64,000 nucleotides of DNA from Metaphire vulgaris (lineage: Eukaryota > Annelida > Clitellata > Crassiclitellata > Megascolecidae), in the NCBI GenBank assembly GCA_018105865.1, contig CM030866.1, positions 1,841,091 to 1,905,090 on the forward strand, in the 5' to 3' direction. A program made the position numbers and the translations under genes. The notes beneath the pieces are model-generated. The model was not told the origin of the DNA. It made no database searches and saw only the letters and a list, made by a program, of their open reading frames with translations. Position 1 is the stretch's first letter; every line of letters begins with the position of its first letter. This document shows, piece by piece, positions 23,463 through 55,400 of this stretch.

Positions 23463-24264
23463 GTCTTCTGTCTCCAAGGAGGTCTCTAAGATCGATTGCC
23501 AAGTCAGTGATCACAACGGTGTTTAGTGTCTATCAGCGGTTTTTCCATTCTGAACTTTTAAATACAGCTCTGTGGTAAAATTTGTCCACTGACCAAATAC
23601 CATCATCTGCTGCTCGTTGACCGTGCTCTCTTTCCTTTTCGTCGTTTTTGCAGGCGCTCGATTCCTTGACGCGAGTAAATTGGGTAGGACATGTCGGTAC
23701 ATTGTCCCTAACTGTAATGGATGTAACTGTCAACACTGTTTAGTCAAGCTCAATTTTCTAAATGAGAATAAATTGCCGTAAAATAGAAGTAAAATGCGTC
23801 GATTTTCTTGTGTTCTGCAAGAAGTCTTTGGAAGAAAATGACTTGTACTTAAGCATAGGAAAAGTTGAAACTGACGTTATTAGTAAGAAATGAATGCAGT
23901 AGTTTGGACAGGAGGCTTGATTTTTAAATATTGCATTAAACTCCAAATTGCACAATAGTCAGCAGTTTTGCTGCTAGAATATTGATGGAGTTTTCATGTG
24001 AGCAACTTTGGTAACAGAATTTCATTAACATGAAACCCTGGCAAACGGTTAATTGGGCCTTTTGTACGGGGCCGTTTTAATTAAACTTAATTAAGGTCTT
24101 TTTAGGCCCCAACACCTTTCATATTCCCATTTCACAGGATCTCAGCAGCTTTAACTGCCAAGTAAGAACCAACCATGCATTAAACAGTGTCTGTTAGAGT
24201 TGCAAACGTTATTACATTTGTATCTGCAATATTTCTGCCATATTTTCTAGGTGAAGTACCGGTA

Positions 24265-24341
24265 CAGGGTGGCGCAAAAAAACCGACTATATTAAACGCA
24301 AGCCTAAATGTGACTGGTCCGGTTTTTTTTGCACCGCCCTG
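24265..24341. mobile_element. 77-bp TA-m hairpin MITE, copy 1
   Basis: TA-flanked (24263-24264, 24342-24343). Starts cagggtggcgcaaaaaaac, ends ttttttgcaccgccctg. Terminal inverted repeats of about 25 bp with TA duplication point to Tc1/mariner-type mobilisation. Confidence 0.9.
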
Positions 24342-24423
24342 TACTATATTTGTGCTTACAATACTTTATCTTTTGGCTTCCGTAGGCCTCTGACAACTTC
24401 GTAGGCTCCAGGCACAGTGCCTA

Positions 24424-24434
24424 CTGTAAGTAAA

Positions 24435-24471
<37 letters not shown>
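24424..24471. repeat. (TAAG)n microsatellite
   Basis: About twelve units; this is the expected tail sequence of the retroposon family noted at 8650. Confidence 0.9.
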
Positions 24472-25046
24472 GCCTAATGGATATGACGGTCTTGCTTGTG
24501 TGATAAGTATGCACTACTTTGCGACTTAATTTAGGGTCGTGTGTTGAGAGCTGTTGCACTTTCTCTTAGTGGTACTGCTTCCTTATTATCTCCATCCTCT
24601 TATCTCTATCTGCAATGTCTTCGGCCCAGTATATGCAATCTAGCAGCTGGTGATTCTGTCGTCCCCTTATTGAAAGACTTAAAACTCATCTCTTCGTTAA
24701 TATGCAGTAGTCACAGTGGGAGCGCATCCGAATGATTCTTCATAAAGAGGCGCTATACAAATATCCTGTTGCATTACAATACATTGATGGGGTGAGGTCT
24801 GCTGTTTGTATACGAAGAATTTTCCTCGTAGGCCTACTGATTATAATATTAAGCGTACAGAGTTTGCTAGAGATTATTTTAGGATACGTGACGATAAAGA
24901 TATACCTGTTTTATGTCTGTTTGAACAGTCAGTGATAAAGCGCCTTTGTTTTGCTAAGTTCTCAACAGCATCTTCCCTGAAGGTAGCGTTAAGGAGCAGT
25001 GACAAAATTAACCTTCTACCATCCGCAGAATCATTTATTTCCAGTA

Positions 25047-25221
25047 CAGGGGCGTAGCCAGGAATTTGATTTAGGAGGGTATAAATATTTTGGGTGGGTA
25101 TAAATCTTAACTGTAGACCACATAAACCATATAAACCACTTGTAAATCGCATAAAAAACTTTAAGGTAGACTGATTTTGGGAGCGTATATATACCGATAT
25201 GCCCCTGTCGCTACGCCCCTG
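25047..25221 (+). mobile_element. hATm-E MITE copy 2
   Basis: Starts caggggcgtagccaggaat, ends tcgctacgcccctg. Flanks ttccagta / ttccggaa match at 6 of 8. Closely related to the copy at 47541. Confidence 0.87.
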
Positions 25222-25462
25222 TTCCGGAACACCCTGCAGTGTTGGCACGCATTCAAACAACGCATAGAAGAATACGTGTGTCAATAGTTTGCGAGTATTG
25301 ATTGCTTTCCGAAGAACGTTGGGTCTCTAGTGCATGTTGAGTACTGCATGTACTCGGTTACTCAACAAAACCTCTGTTCACACATACGTAGAAAGGTTCA
25401 TTAAATTACATAGTCAAGCAGCAGCAGCAGCAGCAACAGTGGTGGAAAATAAACCCTGGACG

Positions 25463-25522
25463 ATGGATGCCTCGCAATTTAACGATTGCGCGGTAGCTGA
25501 ATTCTGCACTGCAAATGCCAAA
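25463..25522 (+). CDS. Tentative first coding exon of the NDRG-like gene
   Basis: Twenty codons starting ATG in a strong context (A at -3, G at +4), translation beginning MDASQFNDC, ending at a gtgtga donor in phase 0. Phase 0 is what exon 27877-27969 requires. The resulting 37 residues before the first conserved NDRG block match the usual family N-terminal length. Upstream is an in-frame (CAG)n tract without a stop for about 25 codons. The donor is not optimal and no homology anchors it. Confidence 0.35.
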
Positions 25523-26410
25523 GTGTGATACAGTACAATGTTTGCTCTCTGCAAGTCTGTGAGCAATTTATTGACCCGGGCAGGGGTTGAAACAGGATCG
25601 TATACCAGAGTACTTTGTATCCATCAAGCTCATTACTTTTGGTGTTGTTTCCAGAACTTGTACTGTGCTAGCTGATTGCGTGGGCGCCTACAGAAATTCT
25701 TCCAGGGGGGCAAAACACATTTTAGCCCGATGGTCGCGGTTAATATTTTAGCAAGGTTTTCAAATTTCATTGGAAAATATTGGTATTTGCATTTTCCAGG
25801 GGGAATGTCCCTCTTGCCCTAATGTGTGGGTGCGCATGGGAGGGTGCAACTTTTTATTTACCTGGAAGCACTACCACTTGGTTTTAAATTAAAATTATAA
25901 GAAAAACGTAGACTAAATGTGATGCTTTCATTGAGTCTAGAGATCATGTTAATCATGTTCACGAAATAAAAACGCTAATCTTAAATAGGTTGTTGTATTA
26001 TTTTTTTATTAATGATTAAGTGGTAATTTATTGACAATTTTAAAAATAGATTTATAATTTCCATGGGTGCAGTTGCAACCCATCGCACCCCCTCCTGACG
26101 CTCATGTTAGAATTAGATTGTTTTGTCGTGAGCCTCCTCTTCAGCCAAATTCAACTGTGAAGTTTTAATTTTGAGCAGTGCTATTTATTGATTGGACTTC
26201 AATCAATCAATCAATCAATCAATCAAAAAACAAAGCTGCTAATGAGACTCTACTGAGGCTCAGAGTTTTTTGCCTTCAGATGTACACAAGTTACTTCATT
26301 CGTAAGCAATCAATACCAGAGTTTAGGAACACAGGTAACATTTTGCATATGTTACAACGGCTTGCATTACTTGCAGCACAAATCATGTGTATTCTAGGAA
26401 TGCAGACTTT

Positions 26411-26735
26411 CAGTGGCGTAGCCAAAGGGGCTGTAGGGTTAAACCCCCTTGGCTGCCGAAAATTTTAAAAATGAGTTTCTATACATTTTTAAAGTCTGGG
26501 ATGCGATTTTCTATACATTTTTAAAGTCTGGGATGCGATTTTCGGGGTGAAAAACCTGCCTTGGTTATAGAATGTAACGGTGTAAGAGGTGACGACCTTT
26601 TTAAAGCTTGTTAGCACCTGGAAGGCAAAAAAGATAGAAGAAGGAAAGATGAGGACTTTTTTGCTTGTCAAGATTTTTTTGAGGCGGTCACGGTCAAAAC
26701 CAACCCCCCTTCCGGAAATCCTGGCTACGCCACTG
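26411..26735 (+). mobile_element. hATm-E element copy 3 (325 bp)
   Basis: Starts cagtggcgtagcc, ends ggctacgccactg. Flanks cagacttt / cagagaat share 5 of 8. A direct repeat (tttctatacatttttaaagt) sits inside at 26476 and 26509. Confidence 0.82.
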
Positions 26736-27255
26736 CAGAGAATTATAGAATTTTAGGCGTTCAACAATTAGTAACATGGTAAAGTAAATTCTGTTGTGTG
26801 GGGCGCGTTTTATCTTTTATTTATCAGATTCTGCTGATGACTTATAGAGTTTATCCATCGGATATGGCGCATCTGGTTGCGTGGGTGGGTTTTCTGATTG
26901 CTCTAAAATCATAACCAATGCTCCCATTCTACACGGACCAGTTGACTGGAAAACGCACTCTGGATGCTGCTTTTGAATTCGTTTGACCGAGTTCTATGGT
27001 TGACTTTCAGGAATTGTTAGGGGGGAGAGGGGGCCTATGCAAAGGTGAAACGTGTGCAAAAATCGTTATGCCTGGTTTGCGTGTTGTCAAATGGTTGCCG
27101 GCTGTTTTCTGGTCCCTCTTTGTTGTAACATCAGTCGGTTGTTGTTGAGTGAAGGCTGGACTTTCGCCTACTTTGTACCTCGGCATAACCAGAGGTGTTT
27201 TTCAGCAAATCGGATAAATTTAGCTTATTATTTACGTAATATTCACTCTTTCCAG

Positions 27256-27329
27256 TTCAGTCTTCGTTTCTGTATTGATTCAAGTATCGTTTCTTTTATA
27301 CTTGAAGCGATACAGAAACGAAGACTGAA
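27256..27329. repeat. 31-bp inverted repeat at LINE 5' junction
   Basis: Left arm ttcagtcttcgtttctgtat and its complement atacagaaacgaagactgaa in the right arm, 29 of 31 positions paired around a 12-base loop. The right arm is the start of the LINE fragment; the left arm is an inverted copy of it. Confidence 0.88.
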
Positions 27330-27590
27330 ATGGTTTGGTCATGTTGAAAGAATGAAGGAAGAAAGACTACCGAAGAAAGCACTATGCAACTACGTTGAAA
27401 GGAAAAGGAGAAAAAGAAGACCAAGAAAAACACCGATAGGAAACTTTAAAAAAACACAGAAGAAATGCAAATGAACTTCATCCAAATGACCAGAGCAGCA
27501 AGAGACAGACAGAAGTGGAAGGAACTCATTCAGACCCATCGTCCAACCCAATAGGGAACGACGGAAGGAAAGAAAGAAAGAAGAAGAAGA
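27299..27590 (+). mobile_element. 5'-truncated LINE, RT C-terminal region
   Basis: Translates to RRLKWFGHVERMKEERLPKK, a hallmark of non-LTR retrotransposon ORF2 C-termini. After one frameshift in an A-run (about 27449) it continues AARDRQKWKELIQTH and then a stop. It ends in a (GAAA/GAAG)n tail. Degenerate. Confidence 0.82.
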
Positions 27591-27876
27591 AGAACATTTA
27601 CTCTTTCCTAACACTGATTTGGTTAAGGCGATTTGTACAAGACAATTTTTTAAGAAGAGACTTTCCTGTGAAAATATTTGATATTTGGCTGTGTTATAAG
27701 ATACAGCTTTTGGGCCGTCAATAAAGCACGTCATGCTATTTTTGGACAGTTTTTGAACCCCTCCCCATTGTCACAACCTGTCACAAATCTTGGTTCTTGA
27801 ATGCCAACACCCAGTAAAACAGCTGAGGTTTTTAAAACTGTTTTGATGTTGCACGTGATACTGGTTGCTTTTTCAG

Positions 27877-47450
<19,574 letters not shown>

Positions 47451-47522
47451 GCGCGGAACAGAAAACGCACCCGGGTCGCTTCCTTCTATCTGTATTCGCT
47501 TTGCTTGCTATTCTCTGCTTGT

Positions 47523-47528
47523 ATTAAA
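47523..47528 (+). terminator. NDRG: Candidate NDRG polyadenylation signals
   Basis: ATTAAA 73 bp beyond the stop; a canonical AATAAA lies at 48247-48252. The first would exclude and the second include the hATm-E element at 47541 in the 3' UTR. Confidence 0.4.
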
Positions 47529-47540
47529 CGTTTTTGTTAT

Positions 47541-47710
47541 CAGGGGCTTAGCCAGGAATTTGATTTTTTGGGGGGGATGTAATGTGATTTGAGGAGGTAT
47601 AAATCTTTAAAAACTTTGAAAATCTTAAAAAACACATTAAACATTTTAAGGTAGCCTGATTTTGGGGGTATGCATACTGATACACCCCCCGCCCGGTCGC
47701 TACGCCCCTG
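47541..47710 (+). mobile_element. hATm-E MITE copy 4 in NDRG 3' flank
   Basis: Starts caggggcttagccaggaat, ends tcgctacgcccctg. Flanks tttgttat / tttgttac match at 7 of 8. Confidence 0.92.
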
Positions 47711-48518
47711 TTTGTTACCTGTGCTAATGGGTCTCTACAGAGAGTCATTAAAAATACTATCGCTGTCGTAAGTGGCGTAGCCATGATTCCAGAATGGGGG
47801 TGGGGGAGCACATCGACACTGTTAGTGTGGAAAAAGTCTTGACAAGCAAAAAACGTTGCCGTGTCAAAATTTCTGGTGTTTTGAACTGATCTCGTTCAGT
47901 CTCGTACAGCCCCCAACGGTTTTCCACAAATCACATCACGTGACCGATCCCAGTCCGAATGGGGGGGGGCAGCCATAGGCAGTAGGCCGCAAGCCATCTG
48001 GAGTCATTTTTTTCTATTGGCATTTTATTATTTTACCTCTGCTTTGTTGCTACGTTTAACTAGTAGGCCTATGTTTTGTATTGAAGTGATTTAAAATGTT
48101 AGCAGCAATTGCGTTGTCGTATATGGATTTCTAAATTTGTGGTTATTTAAGAAAACTTTAATTGCAAAGGTGAATATATTTTGATGATGCGTTACAAGGC
48201 AACGCACAAAAACAATGTCAGTGCTGTATCCAGAAGACTTTAGTAAAATAAATTCTGGTTATTTTATTTTTAGCAATTTTATGTAACTCATCAAGCAGGA
48301 TACGACATTATGTGAACATGAAAGTTTTGCTGAAATATTTTGTAGATCTTGTTTGTTCTAGATGTAGTGATATGTGTGACTGACTGTATTATATATTATG
48401 TAGATAATTAATGTTGTAACAATAATTCATTAAATGAAGCATCAGAAATTGTCTCTATACAATTATTATAATATTACATTTTAACTAAGTTATTTATATC
48501 ATCCAAGTGATGATTGGA

Positions 48519-48704
48519 CAGTGTTTATTCTAGCCGTCTTGACATTGGGGGAGTTTCAAATGTTTGGGGGGGACAAGATTTGTCTCTCCACGCTTTTGGG
48601 GGGAAATTTCCATCCTCCAAGCCAACATAATCAAATTTGGGGGAATTTTAAAACTTTGGGAGGTCCCCCCCCCCAAAAAAAAAACATGCCTAGAATAAAC
48701 ACTG
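48519..48704 (+). mobile_element. hATm-C MITE copy 6
   Basis: Starts cagtgtttattctagccg, ends gcctagaataaacactg, with a perfect 9-bp flank duplication atgattgga (48510-48518, 48705-48713). Confidence 0.94.
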
Positions 48705-49355
48705 ATGATTGGACCCATGATAACTTATTTTGATTGTCTGGTATCTTCATAACATCTTGTGCTGCTGTATGTTTATTAGAAATACGTTCTCTGAATGAAT
48801 TTAGGCCTACTGTATAAAAGGTAAAGGTAGTCCCATACCCAAATGAGCGTAGGGTCAGGTGCTGTCTCTCTTAGACATAGACATGGGTCCATTTTGTAAA
48901 AACCCAACCCTTGATGATACAATTTCTTCAATAAAGTAGGTTCTGTGGCCAACCCATCCAACCATAAACTTGGAAATTTCTGACCCAATCCAACCCATGA
49001 GTGGACCCAACCCATGCCCATGTCTGGTCTTCCCTACTTTCATTGTTCAACCCTCTGTCTACCTACCCAAACACAAACCAAATCTATTTGTTTGAATGTA
49101 TACATTAACAAACTCGCATGGTGGTTTAGCAGTAGAGCCAGTGTCGAGTTTTGAAAAAATTGAAGTGGGTGGAGCGGTCCCGCTTCCTAATATTTTACCT
49201 CCAATGGGACCAACCCCACAACATATCGAGCACCAATATACCTGTACAGTAGGTTCTTTTGGCCGTGAATTACTTGGGCCTCAGTGACTCAGTGTGTAGA
49301 GTCAGCCTGTCTACTCTTGTTCAAGTCTCGGGTTAAGCTATTGCAAGCAAACATA

Positions 49356-49613
49356 GGGCCGTCCATAAATTACATCACGCGGTTAGGGGATCCGGCCATT
49401 TGTGACGACGGGGGGTCCGTAAATGTGACGTCACGCGAAAAAATAGGTCATTATCTTTGACCTATTTTTTGCTTGTCAGGGATTTTTTCGGAAGACGAAA
49501 ATGGGGGGTCGGCCCGTTGTGACGTCATATTTCATGGGGTCCGATGTTTTGTGACGTCGCGTACGCGGGAGGTAAAAATGCCAAATTCGCGTGAAGTAAT
49601 TTATGGACGACCC
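49356..49613. mobile_element. Longer relative of the 72-bp palindromic MITE
   Basis: gggccgtccataaattac at the left and gtaatttatggacgaccc at the right; possible 4-bp flank cata on both sides. The interior has gtgacgtca-type motifs repeated and a ttgacctattttttgcttgt segment shared with hATm-D interiors. Confidence 0.72.
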
Positions 49614-50211
49614 CATAGGCGTAAACTTCTAGGCCGCTAGACTCGAGCCCCCTAAACTTTCTGAGAAGCTACCATAGGGAGAAGGTATAGAAGTAGGGCC
49701 CCATTTTTCATCCACGCACGAGCACGCAATGTAAATCCAAGAGATTTAACTTACATTCCAATGGAAGGAGATGAAGGTCTATGAGGGAAATAATTTTTAA
49801 AATAGGAATGATTTAAAGAGTTAGTAGAGAGTACAACGACGACGACGATGATGATGATGATATGATGATGATGATGATGATGATCAGAAGAAGATGATGA
49901 AATAACAGCGCTATATAAATATCGACGTAGACCGTGCTAGCGGAAGTGGTAATTGCCAGCTGCTTATGTTAAAGCGATCGTTTTGGCAACAGAGACTCCA
50001 TCGACGACGCTTTGCAAGAGGGTCGATAAAAGTACTCTTTACCGCCGTCGGTACTCGTTTTACTCAATCAGCATACTGGTAAATCGATTCTGTTTTTTCT
50101 CGGCGCAATTTAACGGTAGGCAAGTTATTTTATGTTTGTAAATACACGTGGTTTTTGATCTTGGAATTTGTGCGATTACGTTTCGGTGTGGTGCCTTCTA
50201 TGCATTGGTAA

Positions 50212-50283
50212 CATAGGCGGATTTTATTAAAGGCTAGGGTGCATGCTAGCCTACCCAACTATTAAACTCTGAATCCGCCTATG
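50212..50283. mobile_element. hATm-F MITE copy 2 (72 bp)
   Basis: Starts cataggcggattttatta, ends tgaatccgcctatg, with a perfect 8-bp duplication attggtaa (50204-50211, 50284-50291). It is an internal deletion of the 160-bp form. Confidence 0.94.
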
Positions 50284-51185
50284 ATTGGTAAGTGGCGCTA
50301 TAGAAGTTGATGATTGGATTAGAATTTTTGCAAAGATAGCCTAATGGAATTGTCTTGTGAATCTCAAATTTCGTATGCACTGTTTATTGGTTTTTAATCT
50401 GGCATTTTAAATATTAGGGTCGGGGATCAATGTGTGCGCCAGTGGCTGATATGACCTACACATTATGATTGTGGCGCCATAGAAGTTTATTGAGTGCGTG
50501 TGCATTTAATCGGTCGAGCCAGGTTTGGAGCCTAAGAAAATGGGGAAGGAGTGTTGAAGGGAATTAAATATCCGCAAGTATGCATATTACAGCAGTAACT
50601 AGTAGCAATAGTTACATAAGCAACATACATGAATAGGCCTACACATGCTAGGATTATATATCAAATTATTAATCTATTATTTTAATATCTCTTATAAAAT
50701 AATTGAGTTGATATTCAGTTGATGTTGATCTGGTTAATTATAAGGTATTGTTTAAAGTTTCTCTGAAAGTCATATAAATAGAATATATCCTGATGACTGA
50801 CCAGTGCATTGTTGTCAGGATGCTGTATAAATTGAACATTTGATTAAATTTTTGTAATGAAATGAATAAGAACTTCTCCAATAATACTGGTAGTGATGAC
50901 ATGGAGATGGCCAGTACCCGGTAATCATGCGTAAGGTTTTTCTCATGATAGGATAGTTAACATCTGGACGGTGCGTTCTTCACAGTACTAACAGTTTTTC
51001 AATGAACAAGTCAGGACTAGCCCAGTGGCACCTGAAGGTAAATAGTAAAATGTTTCAGGCTGCATCAAATGCTGTGCAATCCACTCATTCCTATCTACAG
51101 TCCCATTAGTACAAGATAATAATACTTCAGTCTGTCTTCACATCATGCATTATCTTTGTGTGTTACTAGATCTAAGCCCGTCTGC

Positions 51186-51265
51186 TTAACCCCTTAACTG
51201 GTTATTTAACTGTAACTCAATGTAACATGGACGGATATATCCGGGGTTCCCAGTTAAGGGGTTCA
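51186..51265. mobile_element. TTAA-m MITE copy 4
   Basis: ttaaccccttaactgg ... cccagttaaggggttca (one TTAA mutated to TTCA). Core ctgtaactcaatgtaacatg and ggatatatccggggttcc. Confidence 0.86.
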
Positions 51266-51762
51266 AGATGGAGTTGTGACCCAGCTGTGCAGAACGTTGC
51301 CGGTGTTGTATAAATAAAGTTCCGGTATAAAATAAGTTTCGCAACACATTATGATTGGTTCATTTGAATTTGTCAATTACTTATAAGCTCCACCTACCCA
51401 TAGTAGCCATAGCCGTACCGAATGTAGGTCGTAAATTTATAGCCTATCGGTTTTATATTTATGACCTATCAGTTATAAAATTATGACCGATAGGGTTAGG
51501 CTATCCTATATTTTATAAGAGGAACTCAAATTGTACGTATAAGCATAATTTTGGTTACCGTAGCAACAGCTAGCTCCGCCCCGGAACCACTTTTATAGGG
51601 GAACAAAATTTATACGACACCTGCTGTTGACCGGTGGCATATAGGGGTGATGGAGGGAGGGGGATAGCCTGGTCTCCTGTGATATGATGAAAGGGGAGGG
51701 GTTGGATGCAATGGAAGAAAAAGAATATACATTTTAAAAAGGGGATCTTTTTCAACTAACTA

Positions 51763-52700
51763 TTGTTATCCATGTCTGGGCATGGATACGCTGATGACAT
51801 CCAAATCTACAGCAGCGGGAATGCGAGTGGAGAGCAAGCATTAATGGACCAGTTAAGTGACTGTATCACTAGAATCCGGGGCTGGATGGCGGAGAACTGT
51901 CTAAAGCTGAATGAAGATAAGACACAAATTATCTGGCTGGGCACAAGACAACAGATTCAAAAGATTACAATAAATGCCTTACGCCGTCCTGACGCCACCA
52001 TCGAATGTGCTACAGTGGTCAATAACGAGTGTTAATTGATAGTCAACTGACAATGGCCAACCACGTTGCATCAGTTTGCAGGAAGTCGTTCTTCCAGCTT
52101 CGCCAGCTGCGGGCAGTGAGAAACTTCGCTGACACCTGACGCAACTAGGATGCTGGCTCAAACAGCATTCATCAGCAGCAGACTCGACTACTGCAACAGC
52201 ATCCTTTATGGCATCAGTGACCATCTGATACAGAAACTTCAACTCGTCCAGAATGCAGCTGCACGCTTGGTGTTCCAGAGAGGAAGTTCGATCATATCAC
52301 ACCAGTACTTCCGGGAGCTCCACTGGCTCCCGGTCGGTCAACGCTGTGACTTTTAAACTCGTGACCATCCTGTTCAAGGCCCAACACAGCTCTGCTCCGT
52401 CATATCTAACTGATATGTTCTGCTCGACGGCTAAGTTGCCTGGTCGGTCGCATCTGCGCGCTCCGCCTTGACCAGCACACTTGCAGTGCCTCAACTCGAC
52501 AGGCTTTGGTGACCGTAACCTGGCCGTTGCTGGCCCGGTTGTTTGGAACAGTCTGCCAGCAACATTTAGCGTTCCTCTGACTCAACCATGACGCTGTTAT
52601 CTTTTAGGAAACAACTGAAGACATTCTTGTTTGATTGATCTGGTTCATATAAATGACATGAGCGCATTTGCTGCTTTCATTTGAAAATTTTATAAACTAT
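51763..52700 (+). pseudogene. CR1/L2-like LINE reverse transcriptase remnant
   Basis: Non-LTR retrotransposon ORF2 3' part, broken by several frameshifts. In order: YADDIQIY (RT catalytic motif), WMAENCLKLNEDKTQIIWLG, IDSQLTMANHVASV, ISSRLDYCNSILYGISDHLI, LVQNAAARLVF, RELHWLPV, then SFRKQLKTFLFD and stop at 52636-52638. The 3' flank leads to an (AAT)n tail at 52711-52735. The upstream part is missing, a normal 5' truncation. The motif order fits CR1/L2-type elements; the clade is an inference. Confidence 0.88.
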
Positions 52701-53304
52701 AGAAATGTTCGTAATAATAATAATAATAATAATAATATTGTTACTTGGGATTGGGGTGGAACGGGGCATATGATATGCATATGATGTGATAGAGGAGGGG
52801 TTGACTGCATTGGAAACATGATAACTTTGTAAATGGCGGGGGGGGTCTTTTTCAACTAACTGGGGAGTTTCTTCTAAGGTTACTTGGGGGTGGGGCATTA
52901 GATTCCAGGGTAGCTGACCATCTAATTTAGTAATGCATGAAATATTACCCTGGATCATGAAGCATAAGCAGATATTCTACTGAACTTTCATGACGCTGTG
53001 TATGAGCAAAAATGATCTTCTTACATGAAGCGGAGTTTCATTTGATAAATAGTATATGTCATATCTGTTTCTTGTCCCGTTTATGTGCCTTTGCATTGCA
53101 AACTGTCTGCCAGTTTTGCCTGCATCTGTTTTTTATTGTGCTTTCGACCTTGTTTTGATAGGTTCTGGTGTTTTCTTTAGATTTTTTTCTGGATGCTTGC
53201 ATTGCGTTAACGATTAAACGAAATCTTGCATTGTCCGATGCAGTCTTAGTTTTCTCCATTTGACTTTGTATTAACTATATGGAGGTACTTTAGTGCTAGT
53301 ACAG

Positions 53305-53372
53305 TGTGTGTATGTATGTATGTATGTATGTATGTATGTATGTATGTATGTATGTATGTATGTGTGTATGTA
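53305..53372. repeat. (TGTA)n microsatellite
   Basis: About 16 units with one TGTG variant. Confidence 0.95.
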
Positions 53373-53499
53373 TTGTATGTATGTGCAGATGTGTTAGGAT
53401 GTCCTTGCTCTGTCTGTCTTTATCTGCATATAACGAATTAATTATATAAGAAGAAATGCAATGAAGCAAGACATGCTGTTGAGTGTTAATGCTGTTTTG

Positions 53500-53607
53500 T
53501 TGTGGGCCTCAGCCTTGTTACAGCGCTATAGAAATTGTCAATGAATGAATGAATGAATGAATGAATGAATGAATGAATGAATGAATGAATGAATGAATGA
53601 ATGAATG
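53500..53607 (+). mobile_element. Retroposon tail with (ATGA)n
   Basis: gttacagcgctatagaaatt followed by gtcaatgaatg... (53541-53607). The phrase gcgctatagaa also ends a fragment at 57370-57390. Confidence 0.6.
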
Positions 53608-53986
53608 TGACAGCAGACAAAGAGAAATGGATGAAAGAACACTGTCTGTCTGTCAGTTTGTCTGTCTGCCTGTCTGTCAGTCAGTCTGTCTAATGTGACT
53701 TTAATACAGATTAACGGCTTGTGGGCATGGTGGCCTGGCAGTCTCTACTAAAATTCATTTTGGTACTAAATCAATGCCCTACCTTTATTGTGATTGGCTC
53801 CAAATAATGGCTGGGGATTATATTATGTCACTGAGATTCACTGCAGACCACACCGTTGGAGAAGAAATTGCATAAGAAAGCCATAACAGACAGTTTGCCT
53901 TATGCTTATGAGCACTGATTGTCTATCAGCAGAAAGGTCTGATGAGAGTGCATTGCTTGGTAAAGTGATTGTTATGGAAGTCAGGC

Positions 53987-54164
53987 CAGTGGCGGCTCCA
54001 GGATTTGGCAAGTGGGGGGGCGTTGGGGTGGCAACTTCTAATCATGGGGCGCCAACCATTTGTTGTTAGGTATGTAGTATTAAGTATAGGGTCCCAACAG
54101 GGGGGCCACTTGGGGGCTAGGCACTAAATAGGGGCCCCCGGGCTCCCCTGTGGAGCCGCCACTG
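53987..54164 (+). mobile_element. hATm-A MITE copy 6
   Basis: Starts cagtggcggctccagg, ends ggagccgccactg, with a perfect 8-bp duplication agtcaggc (53979-53986, 54165-54172). Confidence 0.95.
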
Positions 54165-54734
54165 AGTCAGGCAAGTGGTGGACATACTGGTGGCTTAATT
54201 AGTTTCAACGCAGGCGGGGGCCTGACCCGGCCCTCATATTCGGACTGTGTGACCGGTTATGGGATTTGTGCAAATGCGTTGAGTAGTTTGTGTGGGTGGG
54301 GGGTGGGGAGGGGGTAAATAGTAGTGTTATTAAATCTAGGAGAATGCACAAAAGTTGAAACCGTTTAACAGGACAACATTGTTTTGCTTGGCATCACTTT
54401 TTTGCCCAAAAATGTTGATGTGCTCCCCTAACTGCTGAATCCTGGTTATGTCAGTAATGCCACTGTTTGAATGTGTGTGTGTGTGTGTGTCTCTGTCTGG
54501 GATACAGAAGTATGGATGCAGATGGGGTTTAGTGAAAGAGTGATGAAGAAATGGAAGAAAATACAATGCCAGGAAAAGATTGCAGAAGAGACATCCATGG
54601 GGAAAAGAGATATTCTTTTGATCGGAAAGAGAGATAGATTGATAAGTGAGCATGTAGATCCCAGTTGCACTTATTGAAGAACCTCCTGCAAGAAGTATTA
54701 GTGCTCACTTGTGAAAAGTTTCTTGGCTTGCTTT

Positions 54735-54814
54735 TTAACCCCTTTACCGGCCATTTATTTGTAATGTAATGTAAAATGGACACATATGTGAGTCATGGCC
54801 GGTAAAGGGGTTAA
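54735..54814. mobile_element. TTAA-m MITE copy 5 (divergent ends)
   Basis: ttaacccctttaccggcc ... ggccggtaaaggggttaa. Core tgtaatgtaatgtaaaatgg is retained while both arms have changed together (AACTGG to ACCGGCC). Confidence 0.86.
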
Positions 54815-55305
54815 CAAAGATTGCCAAGTTTTCTTCACGTTGAGCATTTTCTAGCTAGGTATTCAAGCATGCACTTTCAAAAGTGCAGGAGCATGTCTGT
54901 AGCATTTTTATTGAATAATTTGCATTGCATTTACCTGTATTTGGAACTTCTTTTGATGCGTAAGTACATATCACTGCTGTACCTCAGCGATCTTCAAAGA
55001 TGGAACCTTTATCATTTGCATTTATGGAGTGCAGTTTGAATCTTGTGTGGTGATACTTTTGATTTCCCATTTATGAACCAGGTAATTGTCAGGTGTGGGA
55101 AAGCAGATAAAATGTGCTGCTCCAGAGCTTGATCATAGTAGCTATTTCTGGAACCTTCTAGTGGGGGAAGAATTATGTTGCAGTTATCGTAAACTAAAAA
55201 CGATTGTTATTTCATGAGATTCTAGTGGCTCTTTGCATTAGACCACTGAACACCCTGTTGAAATTATTACATCAAATACATATTTGAATTACAGCTTACG
55301 GAGAG

Positions 55306-55400
55306 GGAGAGAGAGACAGACAGACAGAGACAGAGACAGAGAGAAAGATGGATAAGGAGACAAGAGAGACAGAGACAGACAGAGAGACAGACAGAGAGAA
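55306..55400. repeat. (GA)/(GACA)n array
   Basis: Imperfect gagaga and gacagaca units. Confidence 0.92.

Noticed and set aside
23652..23683. Possible 10-codon micro-exon between a good tttttgcag acceptor and gtagga donor
   Set aside because: Too short to support by sequence and no neighbouring exon in phase.
53059..53259. Minus-strand Lys/Arg-rich frame (KTKTASDNARFRL)
   Set aside because: Low complexity, no start context, no splice partner, no recognisable family.
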